This document shows, piece by piece, positions 1 through 5,254 of a DNA stretch of 5,254 nucleotides (the first letter of the stretch is position 1; every line of letters starts with the position of its first letter). Made by a program: the position numbers and the translations under genes. The notes under the pieces were generated by a model. It was not told the origin of the DNA, made no database searches, and was given only the letters and a program-made list of their open reading frames with translations. Source of the DNA: an uncultured Prevotella sp. (lineage in GTDB: Bacteria > Bacteroidota > Bacteroidia > Bacteroidales > Bacteroidaceae); contig CAMTJK010000194.1 of the NCBI GenBank assembly GCA_947072805.1, positions 1 through 5,254 on the forward strand, written 5' to 3'.

Positions 1-1
1 C

Positions 2-27
2 GACAAGAAAACTTGTTTTCAGTTGTC
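2..27 (-). promoter_or_regulatory. Stem-loop in the 5' leader of an unseen gene to the left
   Basis: GACAA at 2-6 pairs with TTGTC at 23-27, and GAAAAC at 7-12 pairs with GTTTTC at 15-20. This gives an 11-pair stem with a two-base bulge (21-22) and a very tight loop. It lies about 20 bases downstream of the minus-strand promoter at 48-78, so it should fall in the 5' untranslated leader of a gene starting beyond base 1. It is AU-rich and no T-run is visible before the window ends, so it cannot be called a terminator. It could stabilise the mRNA, act as an attenuator, or be part of a repeated intergenic element. The structure is read directly from the sequence; the role is not known. Confidence 0.5.
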
Positions 28-47
28 CGAGTGCAGCTTGTCTTATG

Positions 48-78
48 CAAAGATATTATTTATTTCATTTAATTCAAA
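48..78 (-). promoter_or_regulatory. Bacteroidetes-type promoter reading leftward out of the window
   Basis: On the minus strand the -7 element is TATCTTTG (plus positions 48-55) and the -33 element is TTTG (plus 75-78), separated by 19 bases. Both match the Bacteroidetes primary sigma factor consensus (TTTG, then TAnnTTTG about 19-21 bases later). Transcription would start near position 41-44 and run off the left edge, so this serves a minus-strand gene not included here. It lies downstream of the aldA terminator, so that gene is likely a separate transcription unit. Confidence 0.75.
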
Positions 79-142
79 AATAACCATATCAACTTATTAT
101 TTTTTAACCATCGGCACGTGCGTGGCGGGCTGTCTCTTGGGT

Positions 143-177
143 AAAAAAGAAACGGAACCCATATAAGGCTCCGTTTC
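143..177 (-). terminator. Intrinsic terminator of aldA
   Basis: Arms at 149-159 and 167-177 form an 11-pair stem with a 7-base loop (160-166). It starts 21 bases after the aldA stop codon. Read as minus-strand RNA, the single imperfect pair (157 with 169) is a G-U wobble; read from the plus strand it would be an A-C mismatch. The stem is followed on the minus strand by six T residues (148-143). Orientation, wobble and T-run all agree with termination of leftward transcription from aldA. Confidence 0.88.
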
Positions 178-198
178 CGTTATCTTTACGGTATGTGC

Positions 199-1638
199 TT
201 ACTCGTAGTGAGTGTCGAGGTATGTCACGTGTGTAACAAGATATTCCTCCACGCCGTGCTTTCCGTCGGCACCGCCTATGCCGCTCTTCTTCACGCCGGC
301 ATGGAATCCCTGCATGGCCTCGAAGTGTTCGCGGTTGATGTAAGTCTCTCCAAACTCGAGTCCGCGTGTCACCTTGGCTGCCGTGTCGATGCTTCTTGTG
401 AATACTGACGATGCCAGTCCGTACTCTACGTCGTTAGCCCATGCGATGACCTGGTCGGTATCTTCAAACTCAACGATGGGCAGCACCGGACCAAACGTCT
501 CCTCGTGTATGATGTCCATGTCCTGTGTACAGTTGTCGAGCAGTGTTGCTGCATAGAAGTAGCCTTTTTCGCCTACGCGGTGTCCGCCGCAGAGCACCTT
601 TGCACCCTGCTTGATGGCATTTGCCACCTTTGCCTCTACGCTTTCGAGAGCTCTCTTCTCTACGAGCGGACCCATGTCTACGGTATGGTCGAGGCAGGGG
701 TCGCCCACTTTCACTGCCTCAAACTTGCGCAGAAGCAGTTCGGTAAACTTCTCCTTGATGTCCTTGTGTACATATACGCGCTCGGCGTTGTTGCATATCT
801 GTCCGTTGTTGCCGATGCGGCTGTCCAGAATCCACTGTGCTGCGGCGTCGAGGTCGGCGTCGGGGAACACTATTGCGGGAGCCTTGCCTCCTAGTTCGAG
901 CGATACCTTGGTGATGTTTGCGGCAGCGGCGCGCATAATGCTTTCGCCGGCTCCTACACTTCCTGTCACGCTGACGATGTCTATCTTCGGGCTACCGGCC
1001 ATCTCGTTGCCTATCACGGAGCCGCGTCCGGTTACGATGTTGATGACGCCGGCAGGCAGTCCCGACTCTTCCACTACGTGGGCAAACTCTGTACAGTTCT
1101 CGGGTGTGAGCTGCGACGGTTTTATTACTATGGTACAGCCGGCAATGAGAGCTGCTCCAGCCTTGCGTGCTATGAGGAAGAACGGGAAGTTCCATGGCAG
1201 TATGCCTGCCACCACTCCGATGGGTCGCTTGGTTAGAATGATGGTTTCGCCGCGGCGGTCGCTGGGTATCACTTCGCCCTCTATGTGGCGTGCGAACGAA
1301 GCCATATAGTCGAAATATTCAGCTGTGACGTCCACTTCGACAGTAGCCCAGCTGATGGTCTTACCCTGTTCACGCATGATGATGTCGATGAACTGCTCTC
1401 TGCGCTTGCGTATTCCTTCAGCCATGCGCTTCAGATATACGGCACGTTCCACTGCCGGTATGGCAGCCCACGGCTTTTGTGCGGCGCGTGCGGCGTCGAG
1501 AGCCTCGTTTACGTCCTCGATGGTGCCGTCCGGCTGGCGGCTTATCACTTCCTCTGTAGAGGGGTTCAATACATCAATCCATTTCCCGGATTTGCTTTCA
1601 ACGAACTTGCCGTTGATGTACATTTTCAGTTCTTTCAT
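199..1638 (-). CDS. aldA: Lactaldehyde dehydrogenase (AldA-type NAD(P)-dependent aldehyde dehydrogenase)
   Basis: This cytoplasmic enzyme oxidises L-lactaldehyde to L-lactate, and in relatives also glycolaldehyde to glycolate, typically at the end of fucose or rhamnose breakdown. The 479-residue protein has the same length as E. coli AldA as I remember it and aligns along its whole length. Visible catalytic features are Asn150 in PWNFPF (oxyanion hole), Lys173 in IKPS, the GSVGAG nucleotide loop (226-231), the general base Glu248 in LELGGKAPA, the nucleophile Cys282 in GQICNNAE, and Glu380 in HEETFGPV. AldA-specific substrate residues are kept: Arg158, Glu440 and His446 in the INREHFEAMQGFH stretch match E. 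coli Arg161, Glu443 and His449. One oddity is Gln176, where E. coli AldA has Glu179, a residue that contacts the NAD ribose. The start was chosen because the MYINGKF motif begins at residue 6. The gene has its own likely promoter and a terminator. Glycolaldehyde or another small 2-hydroxyaldehyde could be the main substrate. Confidence 0.95.
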   Translation of the reverse strand: MKELKMYINGKFVESKSGKWIDVLNPSTEEVISRQPDGTIEDVNEALDAARAAQKPWAAIPAVERAVYLKRMAEGIRKRREQFIDIIMREQGKTISWATVEVDVTAEYFDYMASFARHIEGEVIPSDRRGETIILTKRPIGVVAGILPWNFPFFLIARKAGAALIAGCTIVIKPSQLTPENCTEFAHVVEESGLPAGVINIVTGRGSVIGNEMAGSPKIDIVSVTGSVGAGESIMRAAAANITKVSLELGGKAPAIVFPDADLDAAAQWILDSRIGNNGQICNNAERVYVHKDIKEKFTELLLRKFEAVKVGDPCLDHTVDMGPLVEKRALESVEAKVANAIKQGAKVLCGGHRVGEKGYFYAATLLDNCTQDMDIIHEETFGPVLPIVEFEDTDQVIAWANDVEYGLASSVFTRSIDTAAKVTRGLEFGETYINREHFEAMQGFHAGVKKSGIGGADGKHGVEEYLVTHVTYLDTHYE

Positions 1639-1664
1639 ACGTGTCTTTGTTTTAGGTAGATAAT

Positions 1665-1689
1665 ATTTGCAATAGAATTGATAGCAAAT
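1665..1689. repeat. Inverted repeat overlapping the aldA -7 box, possible operator
   Basis: ATTTGC at 1665-1670 and GCAAAT at 1684-1689 form a 6-base inverted repeat with a 13-base spacer, and a few spacer positions are also symmetric. The right arm overlaps the candidate -7 element of aldA, and the left arm lies in the region that would be the start of the leader. This placement would suit a repressor site, but a 6-base repeat in AT-rich DNA can arise by chance. No regulator gene is visible in the window. Confidence 0.3.
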
Positions 1690-1692
1690 GTA
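1685..1692 (-). promoter_or_regulatory. Candidate -7 box of the aldA promoter
   Basis: The minus strand reads TACATTTG, a full match to the Bacteroidetes -7 consensus TAnnTTTG, 46 bases upstream of the aldA start codon. No TTTG is found 19-21 bases further upstream, because that position falls inside the preceding terminator hairpin. The promoter is therefore half-matched, and may be weak or dependent on an activator. It is the only good -7 match in the gap between the two genes. Confidence 0.5.
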
Positions 1693-1695
1693 CGT

Positions 1696-1733
1696 AAAAA
1701 AAGACGGGATGGTGCGTTCCGTCCCGTCTTTTT
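1696..1733 (-). terminator. Intrinsic terminator after the cysteine desulfidase gene
   Basis: GACGGGA at 1703-1709 pairs with TCCCGTC at 1722-1728. Two further G-C pairs (1711-1712 with 1719-1720) can form inside, leaving a 6-base loop. On the minus strand the GC stem is followed by seven T residues (1702-1696), and the plus strand has five T residues after it (1729-1733). It begins 16 bases after the desulfidase stop codon. It should end the dsbD-desulfidase transcript and separate it from aldA. The symmetric A and T runs mean it could also stop transcription coming from the other direction. Confidence 0.88.
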
Positions 1734-1749
1734 ATGATATTTTGTGTTT

Positions 1750-3039
1750 TCAGCAGCCCTTGTGCGTCATTATGTTAAGCACCATGTCGTCGGTGACACG
1801 CATGGCGTCGGCACCGATGGATGTCAGGTTGCGTATGCTTCGGTCCACACAGTCGTCTATTATGCCTTCGGCGCTCGACACGCACTTGCCCTCCATGGCA
1901 AGCAAGGCGGAGAGTATGGCGGTGCTTACGCCCGAACATATCTTGAGCGAACAGCTGGGCTTTGCCCCGTCGCAAATCATTCCCGTGAGATTGGCTATCA
2001 TGTTCTTCACCGCCCAGCATATTTGTCGGTAGTCGCCGCCCATAAGGTAGGTTATGCCGCAGCTGCTGCCTATCGATGCCACCACACATCCGCACAGTGC
2101 CGACAGTTTGCCGAGGCTTTGCTTTATGTATATGGCAGTGAGGTGGCTCAGTGTGAGGGCGCGTATGAGCTCTTCTTCCGTGTTCTCGTTCTCTTTGGCG
2201 TATACAGCCACCGGGTTGGTGGCGCAGATGCCTTGGTTGCCGCTGCCCGAATTGCTCATTACCGGAATCATGGCACCGCCCATGCGCGCGTCGCATGCCG
2301 AAGCCGTGCGTGCTATGATGTGCGAGAATATGCTGTGGCCGAGTATGCCCTGGCTCAGCGGACGGTCTATGGTCTTGCCGAGGTTGTGACCGTAGTTGCC
2401 CTTCAGTGCCTCGCGTGCAGCTTTCATGTTGTATTCTCTCGTTTCGAGTATGAATCGTATCTCGTCGAGTGGGGCAGTGGTGGCAAACTCGTGTACAAGC
2501 TCCATGTTGAGGCGTATGTCGGCAGATTCGCTCTCGCCGGCGGCGGCACATCGGGTGTCGAGTTCCACTTTGCCGTCCTTTTCTACGTATACCACGTTGG
2601 TGTGGCTGCCGGCAATGATTACCGTGGCGTGGCTTTCGCCGGCACGGCAGGTCATCTCTATATACAGTTTCTCGCTGATGTTGTCTTTCAGCTTTATGTC
2701 TATGCACTTCTCCTTGAGGTACCTCTTTCCCTCTTCGAGACTTTGTGGTGTAAGGTCTTTGAGCACCTCCAGTCCGTAGGCTGACTTGCCTATGAGCGAA
2801 CCGAGTGCTATGGCTATGGGCAGTCCTATCATTCCCGTGCCGGGAATGCCCACACCCATGGCGTTCTTCAGTATGTTGGCGCTTAGCAGAGCCGTGATGC
2901 TGTCGGGCACACAGCCCAGCACTTCGGTGGCGCGTGCGGTACACAGGGCCACTGCCATGGGTTCGGTACATCCTATGGCAGGCACCACCTCACGGCGTAT
3001 GAGTGCAATGATGCGCTCGCGTGTTGTCTTGTCGGTCAT
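1750..3039 (-). CDS. L-cysteine desulfidase / UPF0597 family protein (CyuA/YhaM-like, serine dehydratase alpha-related)
   Basis: The 429-residue cytoplasmic protein belongs to the family of Methanocaldococcus jannaschii L-cysteine desulfidase and E. coli CyuA (YhaM). These degrade L-cysteine to pyruvate, ammonia and sulfide with a [4Fe-4S] cluster and no pyridoxal phosphate. Visible motifs are AIGCTEP with Cys24, the Gly-rich GVGIPGTGMIGLP (62-74), SNSGSGNQG (262-270), ALCGC (314-318) and CDGAKPSC (356-363). Cys24, Cys316 and Cys356 are the likely cluster ligands: they match the archaeal Cys25, Cys282 and Cys322 in order, and the last two are 40 residues apart in both (numbers recalled). The protein has 18 cysteines. 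The ATG at 3039 is preferred because the family N-terminus starts there. An in-frame GTG at 3090 would add 17 residues and overlap the dsbD stop by four bases. It probably shares a transcript with dsbD. L-serine deaminase activity is a realistic alternative. Confidence 0.92.
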   Translation of the reverse strand: MTDKTTRERIIALIRREVVPAIGCTEPMAVALCTARATEVLGCVPDSITALLSANILKNAMGVGIPGTGMIGLPIAIALGSLIGKSAYGLEVLKDLTPQSLEEGKRYLKEKCIDIKLKDNISEKLYIEMTCRAGESHATVIIAGSHTNVVYVEKDGKVELDTRCAAAGESESADIRLNMELVHEFATTAPLDEIRFILETREYNMKAAREALKGNYGHNLGKTIDRPLSQGILGHSIFSHIIARTASACDARMGGAMIPVMSNSGSGNQGICATNPVAVYAKENENTEEELIRALTLSHLTAIYIKQSLGKLSALCGCVVASIGSSCGITYLMGGDYRQICWAVKNMIANLTGMICDGAKPSCSLKICSGVSTAILSALLAMEGKCVSSAEGIIDDCVDRSIRNLTSIGADAMRVTDDMVLNIMTHKGC

Positions 3040-3086
3040 GATAAGGGTATTATATATATTAAGGTATGAATGATGGCGCCAGCCCG

Positions 3087-5132
3087 TCACTTTCTGTAGT
3101 TCTTCAGACCGCCCTGCAGAAAATCGACATACTCCTGTATGTTCTCGTCGTAGGAGCGGAGCCCGTTGAGCGGCTTACCCTCGTTGTCGAGCAGCACATA
3201 TACGGGCTGTGTGTTGGCGCCCACCTTGGTACGTTCCAGGTAGCTCCACTTGTCGCCTACGGTGCGCAGAGTGCGCTGCTGTCCGTTCTCCACAACCTTG
3301 ATGGGCTCTTTGAGAGGTGTCTTGTCGTCTACATAAAGGGAGATGAGCACATAGTCTTTGTTCAGCATGTCAGCCACCTTGGCATCGGTCCATACGGCAG
3401 CCTCCATCTTGCGGCAGTTCACGCAGCCGAAGCCGGTGAAGTCTACCATGACGGGCTTGCCGAGGCGGGCAGCGGCAGCCATACCCTCGTCGTAGTCGGT
3501 ATATTCGGCTTCCACGCCCGACTTGTAGAGGTTGAAGTCTTGCGTGTTCATGGGCGGAGCAAAGGCGCTGATGGCTTTAAGCGGAGCACCCCACAAGCCC
3601 GGAACCATATAGATGGCGAAGGCGAGGGATATCATGGCAAGGAAGAACTGCGGCACGTTGGTGCGGTGACCCTCGTCGTCGTGTGGAAACTTTAGCCAGC
3701 CGAGCAGGTAGATGCCGAGCAGACCGAAGATGACTATCCACAGCGACACGAAGACCTCGCGGTCAAGTATGTGCCAGCCGTAGGCAAGGTCGGCAACTGA
3801 AAGGAACTTCAGGGCAAAGGCTATCTCTATGAAGCCGAGTACCACCTTGACTACGTTCATCCAACCACCCGATTTGGGAGCTGCCTTGAGCAGACTGGGG
3901 AACATGGCAAAGAGTGTGAACGGTATGGCAAGGGCAATGGCAAAGCCGAGCATGCCTACAGTGGGGGCGATGATGTTGCCCTGCGTGGACACTGCCACAA
4001 GCAGGAAGCCTATGATGGGACCGGTGCAGGAGAAGGAGACGAGCGTGAGCGTGAATGCCATAAGGAAGATGCTCAGCATGCCGCTCGTGTTTTCAGACTT
4101 CTGGTCTATCTTGTTGCTCCACGATGAAGGCAGCGTAATCTCGAAAGCTCCGAAAAACGATGCCGCAAAGACAAGCAGAAGAATGCAGAAGAAGATGTTG
4201 AAGACGGCATTGGTGGATAGCGCGTTGAGAGCACTGGCGCCGAAGAGCATGGTAACCACCAGTCCGAGCAGTACGTATATGACTACTATCGACACGCCGT
4301 AGGTCATGGCCTCGCTTATGGCTTTGGAACGTTCCTTGTTGCGCTTGAGGAAGAAGCTCACCGTCATGGGGATGATGGGCCACACGCAGGGGGTGAGGAG
4401 GGCGACAAATCCGCCCACGAAGCCCGCAAGGAATATATACAACAGTGAGTTGTCCATGGCGTTCTTCTCATAGGTCTTCAGTTCGGTGACAACCGGTTGC
4501 CAGAGTTTTGAACCCACGCCGCCGTCGTCGTTGGTTACAATGTCGGCAGTTGCCGTGGTGTCAGTGTCAGCTGCAGTTGCAGACGCTGTGGTGTCGGCGG
4601 TGGAAGGTGCGGCTCCTACGACGTTAGCCGCAGTTTCGACAATTTTCTCCTTCCCGGACTCTGCTGCCTTGCTGTCTGCCGGTACGGTGCCTTTCTTTAC
4701 AAGCGGAGCCTGCGACGGAGGCAGGCACATCTCATCGTTGCACGCACCATATTCCAGATAGCAGTCTATGTCGTATGTGTCGGCAGTAAACTTTATCTTC
4801 TGCACGAATGCACCTTTCCCCTCGAAGAATCGCAGCTTCATGCCAAACATGTTGTCGTATTCCGATACTTCCTTGCCACGCGGCTGCAACTTGCCTACGG
4901 TCTGGGCTCCCACCATCTTGTTCACGTTGAAGGTGGCAGATATAGGACCGTCGTTGCCGAGTTCGGTGGAGTACAGGTGCCATCCGGCGTCAATCTTGGC
5001 AGAGAATATTATTTCAGCCTCGCCGTTACCGGTCATCTTCAGTTGGGAAGAAAAGTGTATGGGTTCCATTATCTGCGCCGAAGAGCCTATGGCAAAGACA
5101 AAAAGGATGAATAAGGTTATAAGCTTTTTCAT
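3087..5132 (-). CDS. dsbD: Thiol:disulfide interchange protein DsbD (protein-disulfide reductase)
   Basis: This inner-membrane protein passes electrons from cytoplasmic thioredoxin to periplasmic thiol proteins. The 681-residue product has a signal peptide (1-19, likely cut after SSA). The N-terminal periplasmic domain (about 20-148) carries the Cys131-Cys136 pair in ACNDEMCLPP. A Thr/Ala/Asp-rich linker (about 150-205) follows. The membrane domain has about eight helices (near 228-252, 275-298, 310-331, 352-380, 390-415, 425-446, 459-480, 495-515) and the electron-carrying Cys249 in TPCVWPIIP and Cys369 in SFSCTGP. The C-terminal thioredoxin-like domain (about 540-681) has the active site GCVNC (Cys570, Cys573) and a likely cis-proline at Pro643 in TQPVY. 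All six expected redox cysteines are present, so the protein looks functional. The N-terminal pair is CX4C, where E. coli has CX5C as I recall. The start gives a proper signal peptide and lies just below a good promoter. A cytochrome c maturation (CcdA-like) role may overlap. Confidence 0.96.
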   Translation of the reverse strand: MKKLITLFILFVFAIGSSAQIMEPIHFSSQLKMTGNGEAEIIFSAKIDAGWHLYSTELGNDGPISATFNVNKMVGAQTVGKLQPRGKEVSEYDNMFGMKLRFFEGKGAFVQKIKFTADTYDIDCYLEYGACNDEMCLPPSQAPLVKKGTVPADSKAAESGKEKIVETAANVVGAAPSTADTTASATAADTDTTATADIVTNDDGGVGSKLWQPVVTELKTYEKNAMDNSLLYIFLAGFVGGFVALLTPCVWPIIPMTVSFFLKRNKERSKAISEAMTYGVSIVVIYVLLGLVVTMLFGASALNALSTNAVFNIFFCILLLVFAASFFGAFEITLPSSWSNKIDQKSENTSGMLSIFLMAFTLTLVSFSCTGPIIGFLLVAVSTQGNIIAPTVGMLGFAIALAIPFTLFAMFPSLLKAAPKSGGWMNVVKVVLGFIEIAFALKFLSVADLAYGWHILDREVFVSLWIVIFGLLGIYLLGWLKFPHDDEGHRTNVPQFFLAMISLAFAIYMVPGLWGAPLKAISAFAPPMNTQDFNLYKSGVEAEYTDYDEGMAAAARLGKPVMVDFTGFGCVNCRKMEAAVWTDAKVADMLNKDYVLISLYVDDKTPLKEPIKVVENGQQRTLRTVGDKWSYLERTKVGANTQPVYVLLDNEGKPLNGLRSYDENIQEYVDFLQGGLKNYRK

Positions 5133-5157
5133 TGCTTTACGGTTTTAATTATGGCTG

Positions 5158-5188
5158 CAAAAGTACTAAATTAAAGTCAATATAGCAA
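5158..5188 (-). promoter_or_regulatory. Bacteroidetes-type promoter of dsbD
   Basis: The minus strand reads TACTTTTG (plus 5158-5165), a full match to the -7 consensus TAnnTTTG. TTG (plus 5186-5188) lies 20 bases upstream as a slightly imperfect -33 element (CTTG instead of TTTG). Transcription should start near 5150-5154, giving a leader of about 20 bases before the ATG at 5132. That leader is A-rich without a Shine-Dalgarno sequence, as is usual in Bacteroidetes. It is the only convincing promoter for the dsbD-desulfidase unit. Confidence 0.75.
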
Positions 5189-5254
5189 GTATAGTATTCT
5201 AAAATTGAGCCGTTTTCCCACCTATGTCACGCCGGTTCACCGAATGGCAGTGTC

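Noticed and set aside
114..121. Palindrome GCACGTGC between the left-edge promoter and the aldA terminator.
   Set aside because: It is only eight bases long, is not positioned on either promoter, and has no second copy in the non-coding sequence here.
611..1309. Open frame on the plus strand opposite aldA (232 residues).
   Set aside because: It overlaps the well-conserved aldA gene. The translation is Ser/Pro/Met-rich without any domain, and no promoter precedes it.
1744..2784. Long open frame on the plus strand opposite the desulfidase gene, with a second long open frame on the minus strand at 1775-2971.
   Set aside because: Both lie entirely over the confidently identified desulfidase gene. 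The translations are low in recognisable motifs and rich in His, Arg, Ala or Val in the manner of out-of-frame reading of GC-rich codons.
3040..3086. A separate promoter for the desulfidase gene in the gap after dsbD.
   Set aside because: The gap is AT-rich (TATATATAAT) but contains no TAnnTTTG match; the closest, TACCTTAA, lacks the TTTG end and has no -33 partner.
5231..5250. GGTTCA stretch resembling a tRNA T-arm.
   Set aside because: The flanks do not form the required 5-base-pair T-stem, and no acceptor stem or anticodon arm can be placed in the remaining sequence.
5189..5254. Possible 3' end of an upstream minus-strand gene at the right edge.
   Set aside because: All three minus-strand frames meet stop codons within this stretch and no frame gives a recognisable protein end. 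CGGTTCACCG forms only a tiny two-base-loop hairpin without a T-run, so it is not a terminator.

Overview
The window looks like chromosomal DNA from a Bacteroidales bacterium, possibly Prevotellaceae. Three things point there. The promoters fit the Bacteroidetes -33 TTTG / -7 TAnnTTTG pattern rather than the usual -35/-10. The start codons lack Shine-Dalgarno sequences and follow A-rich leaders. The DsbD protein has the compact three-domain form with a CNDEMC-type N-terminal motif that I associate with this phylum. The genus assignment is a guess.

All three complete genes lie on the minus strand, so transcription runs from right to left. First is dsbD (5132 to 3087), a membrane thiol-disulfide reductase, with a good promoter directly upstream. 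Next, after 47 bases without a recognisable promoter or terminator, is a gene of the L-cysteine desulfidase / UPF0597 family (3039 to 1750). These two probably form one transcript, ending at a strong hairpin with T-runs at 1696-1733. Third is aldA (1638 to 199), which closely resembles Escherichia coli lactaldehyde dehydrogenase. It has its own candidate -7 box just after that hairpin and its own intrinsic terminator at 143-177. At the left edge is a well-formed minus-strand promoter (48-78) followed by a leader hairpin (2-27). It belongs to a gene whose coding region lies outside the window.

Functionally, DsbD carries cytoplasmic reducing power across the inner membrane to periplasmic thiol proteins. 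The cysteine desulfidase homologue probably breaks down cysteine to pyruvate, ammonia and sulfide using an oxygen-sensitive iron-sulfur cluster. Their pairing suggests a shared thiol and redox theme, but this is inference. AldA would oxidise L-lactaldehyde, or glycolaldehyde, to the acid, as at the end of fucose or rhamnose breakdown. No sugar-pathway gene is visible beside it, and it appears to be a separate transcription unit.

The non-coding stretches are short. Bases 79-142 are AT-rich and then GC-rich with nothing I can name. Bases 5189-5254 lie upstream of the dsbD promoter and contain no supportable gene. I see no mobile element, CRISPR array, tRNA or rRNA. The window is mostly ordinary housekeeping and accessory metabolism, and I do not see a convincing new system in it. 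The most interesting points are a Glu-to-Gln change in the AldA cofactor site, the dsbD-desulfidase pairing, an inverted repeat overlapping the aldA promoter, and the promoter-plus-hairpin leader at the left edge.
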